Positions 4,166 to 5,914 of a stretch of 5,914 nucleotides of DNA are shown here, piece by piece. The position numbers were made by a program, and so were the translations under genes. The stretch lies in assembly GCA_021785235.1 (NCBI GenBank), contig JAJYGB010000623.1, positions 1 through 5,914 of the forward strand. Direction: 5' to 3'. Under the pieces are notes generated by a model. That model saw only the letters and a program-made list of their open reading frames with translations, ran no database searches and had not been told where the DNA came from. Positions within the stretch are counted from its first letter, which is position 1; the number at the start of each line of letters is the position of its first letter. This DNA comes from Bacteroidota bacterium (GTDB taxonomy: Bacteria; Bacteroidota; Kryptoniia; Kryptoniales; JAKASW01).

Positions 4166-5914
4166 ATGAACTTCAGGAAAGTAAACAGCTACATCGCTGC
4201 GGCGATTTTTGCGATAACTCTCATTATGTACGTAGCAACTACACAATCTTCGGTTGCATTCTGGGATTGCGGAGAATTTGCCGCGACGGCTTTCTCGATG
4301 GAGGTACCCCACCCCCCCGGTGCTCCTCTGTTTTCGCTTCTGGGAAGGGTGGCAATGATGACCCCGTTCGTGAGCGACCCGGGGTTCCGGATAAATTTGA
4401 TGTCGTCTCTTGCGAGCGCTCTCACCATCATGTTCATGTACCTGATCGGCGTAAGAGTGATTTCAAGGTGGAAGGAATATCCCACCGACTTCACACAGGC
4501 CCTGACGGTCTTCGGTGCCTCGGCAATCGGGGCACTCCTGTTTTCAGTCACAGATACTTTCTGGTTCAATGCGGTTGAGTCGGAAGTCTACGCTCTAAGC
4601 ATGTTCTTCGTATCCTGTGTAGTGTGGCTCGGACTGGTTTGGTACGAGAAGGCAGACGAGCCGGGGAACGAGAGATACCTTCTCCTGGTAGCCTACATGA
4701 TGGGACTTTCTATCGGGATACACCAGCTTAGCCTCCTCGCTTATTTCACGGTCGCGATGTTTGTCTACTTCAGATACAACGAGTTTGAGTGGAAGAAATT
4801 CTTCTACTTCGGCGCCATAACGGTCCTGTCGTTCGGTGTCATTTATCCTGTAATTGTTGAATGGCTTCCGGGGATCCTCGACGGTGACGTGCAATTGGGT
4901 CCGATACACATCACCGAGAGCTTCGCTCTGAAGCTGCTCCCGCTCGCGCTCATCGCCGCGGCAATATACGGGATATACCGTGCCGAGAAACAAAGCAGGA
5001 AGATCCTGAACGTATCGCTGCTGGCGGCACTTCTCGTGGTGCTCGGCTACTCGACATACACTCTTATTCTGGTTCGCGCGAACGCGAGCCCGCCTATAAA
5101 CGAGAATGACCCAAAAACACTGACGAGACTTGTCGGCTATCTTAACCGCGAGCAATACGGACAGCAGCCGTCCATTTTCAAGAGGCGGTGGGACACAAAT
5201 GATCCCGCGCATGTCCAAAATTACCAGAAATATTCGTCCGACTGGGATTTCTTCGCGAAGTACCAGGTCAATCACATGTTCCTTCGTTATCTCGGCTGGA
5301 ATTTTATAGGCCGAGCGGGAGACGTCCAGGATGCCCCAATCGCGTTCACAAGGGCGCCCGAAGGATGGTTCGACGGCACCAGGGGTTACCCTGCAAAATA
5401 TTTCGGTATCCCGCTTCTCATCGCGCTCTTTGGATTATGGTATCATTTCAAAAAGGACTGGAAATTCGGCCTCGCTTTTCTCTCCCTTTTCGTCGTCATG
5501 GGACCGGCTCTCGCCATTTATTTCAACATGGCCGAACCGCAGCCGCGCGAACGCGACTATTTCTTCGTGGGCGCATTCTTCGTGCTGGCACTATGGGTTG
5601 GAATCGGCGTCTCGGGTCTGCTGGAGATGGCGGCCGACCGTCTGAAGGACAACAGGACCAGACTCTACACACTCGCCGGACTGTCTCTCGTGTTCTTCCT
5701 TGTCCTGCCGTTCAACATGTTTGCCGAGAACCGCTTCAGCCACGACAGGAACGGCAATTACGTGCCGTTCGATTATTCGTACAACATTCTTCAGTCATGC
5801 AAGAAGAACGCGATCCTCTTCACCAACGGCGACAACGACACGTTCCCCCTCTGGTATCTTCAGGAAGTAATGGGCGTGCGCACCGACATCAGGATCGTGA
5901 ACCTGAGCCTGCTC
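4166..5914 (+). CDS. DUF2723 / GT117 family protein O-mannosyltransferase-like membrane protein (cut by window edge)
   Basis: The first 583 residues of a multi-spanning inner-membrane glycosyltransferase of the GT-C type; the C-terminus lies beyond the right edge. Family landmarks: an N-terminal membrane segment (about 9-25); F-W-D-C-G-E-F (32-38) and H-P-P-G-A-P-L-F (49-56), with D34 and E37 placed like the acidic residues of the first external loop of GT-C enzymes; F-W-F-N-A-V-E-S-E-V-Y-A-L (132-144); L-S-I-G-I-H-Q-L; then E-P-Q-P-R-E-R-D-Y-F-F-V-G; and T-N-G-D-N-D-T-F-P-L-W-Y near the window end. About ten hydrophobic segments are visible. The family includes human TMEM260, which O-mannosylates extracellular domains, and bacterial members are presumed to use a lipid-linked sugar on the periplasmic side; the donor and acceptor here are unknown. 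ATG 4166 is the only usable start because an in-frame TAA lies at 4136-4138. A modest AGGCGGG precedes it. The frame is intact throughout. Confidence 0.92.
   Translation, partial: MNFRKVNSYIAAAIFAITLIMYVATTQSSVAFWDCGEFAATAFSMEVPHPPGAPLFSLLGRVAMMTPFVSDPGFRINLMSSLASALTIMFMYLIGVRVISRWKEYPTDFTQALTVFGASAIGALLFSVTDTFWFNAVESEVYALSMFFVSCVVWLGLVWYEKADEPGNERYLLLVAYMMGLSIGIHQLSLLAYFTVAMFVYFRYNEFEWKKFFYFGAITVLSFGVIYPVIVEWLPGILDGDVQLGPIHITESFALKLLPLALIAAAIYGIYRAEKQSRKILNVSLLAALLVVLGYSTYTLILVRANASPPINENDPKTLTRLVGYLNREQYGQQPSIFKRRWDTNDPAHVQNYQKYSSDWDFFAKYQVNHMFLRYLGWNFIGRAGDVQDAPIAFTRAPEGWFDGTRGYPAKYFGIPLLIALFGLWYHFKKDWKFGLAFLSLFVVMGPALAIYFNMAEPQPRERDYFFVGAFFVLALWVGIGVSGLLEMAADRLKDNRTRLYTLAGLSLVFFLVLPFNMFAENRFSHDRNGNYVPFDYSYNILQSCKKNAILFTNGDNDTFPLWYLQEVMGVRTDIRIVNLSLL

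Noticed and set aside
4595..5275. 226-codon open frame on the minus strand
   Set aside because: Antisense to the clearly coding GT117 gene; the product is charged, shows no domain and has no ribosome binding site I would credit.

Overview
The window looks like chromosomal DNA of a free-living bacterium, most plausibly from the FCB group (Bacteroidota, Chlorobiota, Ignavibacteriota or relatives). This is an inference from three things. The DUF2723/GT117 membrane protein is of the type common in that group. The lipoprotein signal peptide ends in a G-S-C-K-K-S-N stretch typical of those genomes. The coding sequence is moderately GC-rich and the intergenic DNA is more AT-rich. No phage, plasmid, IS or CRISPR signature was seen.

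Layout. The left two thirds is read on the minus strand, in transcription order from right to left: a 333-residue secreted lipoprotein (2643-3644) with a strong Shine-Dalgarno sequence and its own intrinsic terminator (2578-2621); a tRNA-Arg with anticodon CCU (2376-2449); prolyl-tRNA synthetase proS (595-2289); and the N-terminal 169 residues of an NAD(P)-dependent aldehyde dehydrogenase (1-507, running off the left edge). The right third is read on the plus strand: the first 583 residues of a DUF2723 / GT117 protein O-mannosyltransferase-like membrane protein (from 4166, running off the right edge).

The lipoprotein and GT117 genes diverge from a 521-bp intergenic region (3645-4165). It holds two short palindromes over the probable lipoprotein promoter, a series of hairpins ending in a terminator-like stem followed by six T's on the plus strand (about 3863-4002), and a perfect TATAAT hexamer just upstream of the GT117 gene. 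No protein gene is convincing there; a small structured RNA or a regulatory leader is the best explanation for the hairpins.

How the genes work together. tRNA-Arg and proS are translation housekeeping genes. The aldehyde dehydrogenase is metabolic and may only be a downstream passenger of proS. The lipoprotein and the GT117 protein both belong to the cell envelope and share a divergent control region, so a link (the lipoprotein being glycosylated) is possible but unproven. The least-described items are the hairpin cluster at 3863-4002 and the lipoprotein, whose C-terminal part resembles class I glutamine amidotransferase-like / ThuA-like folds.
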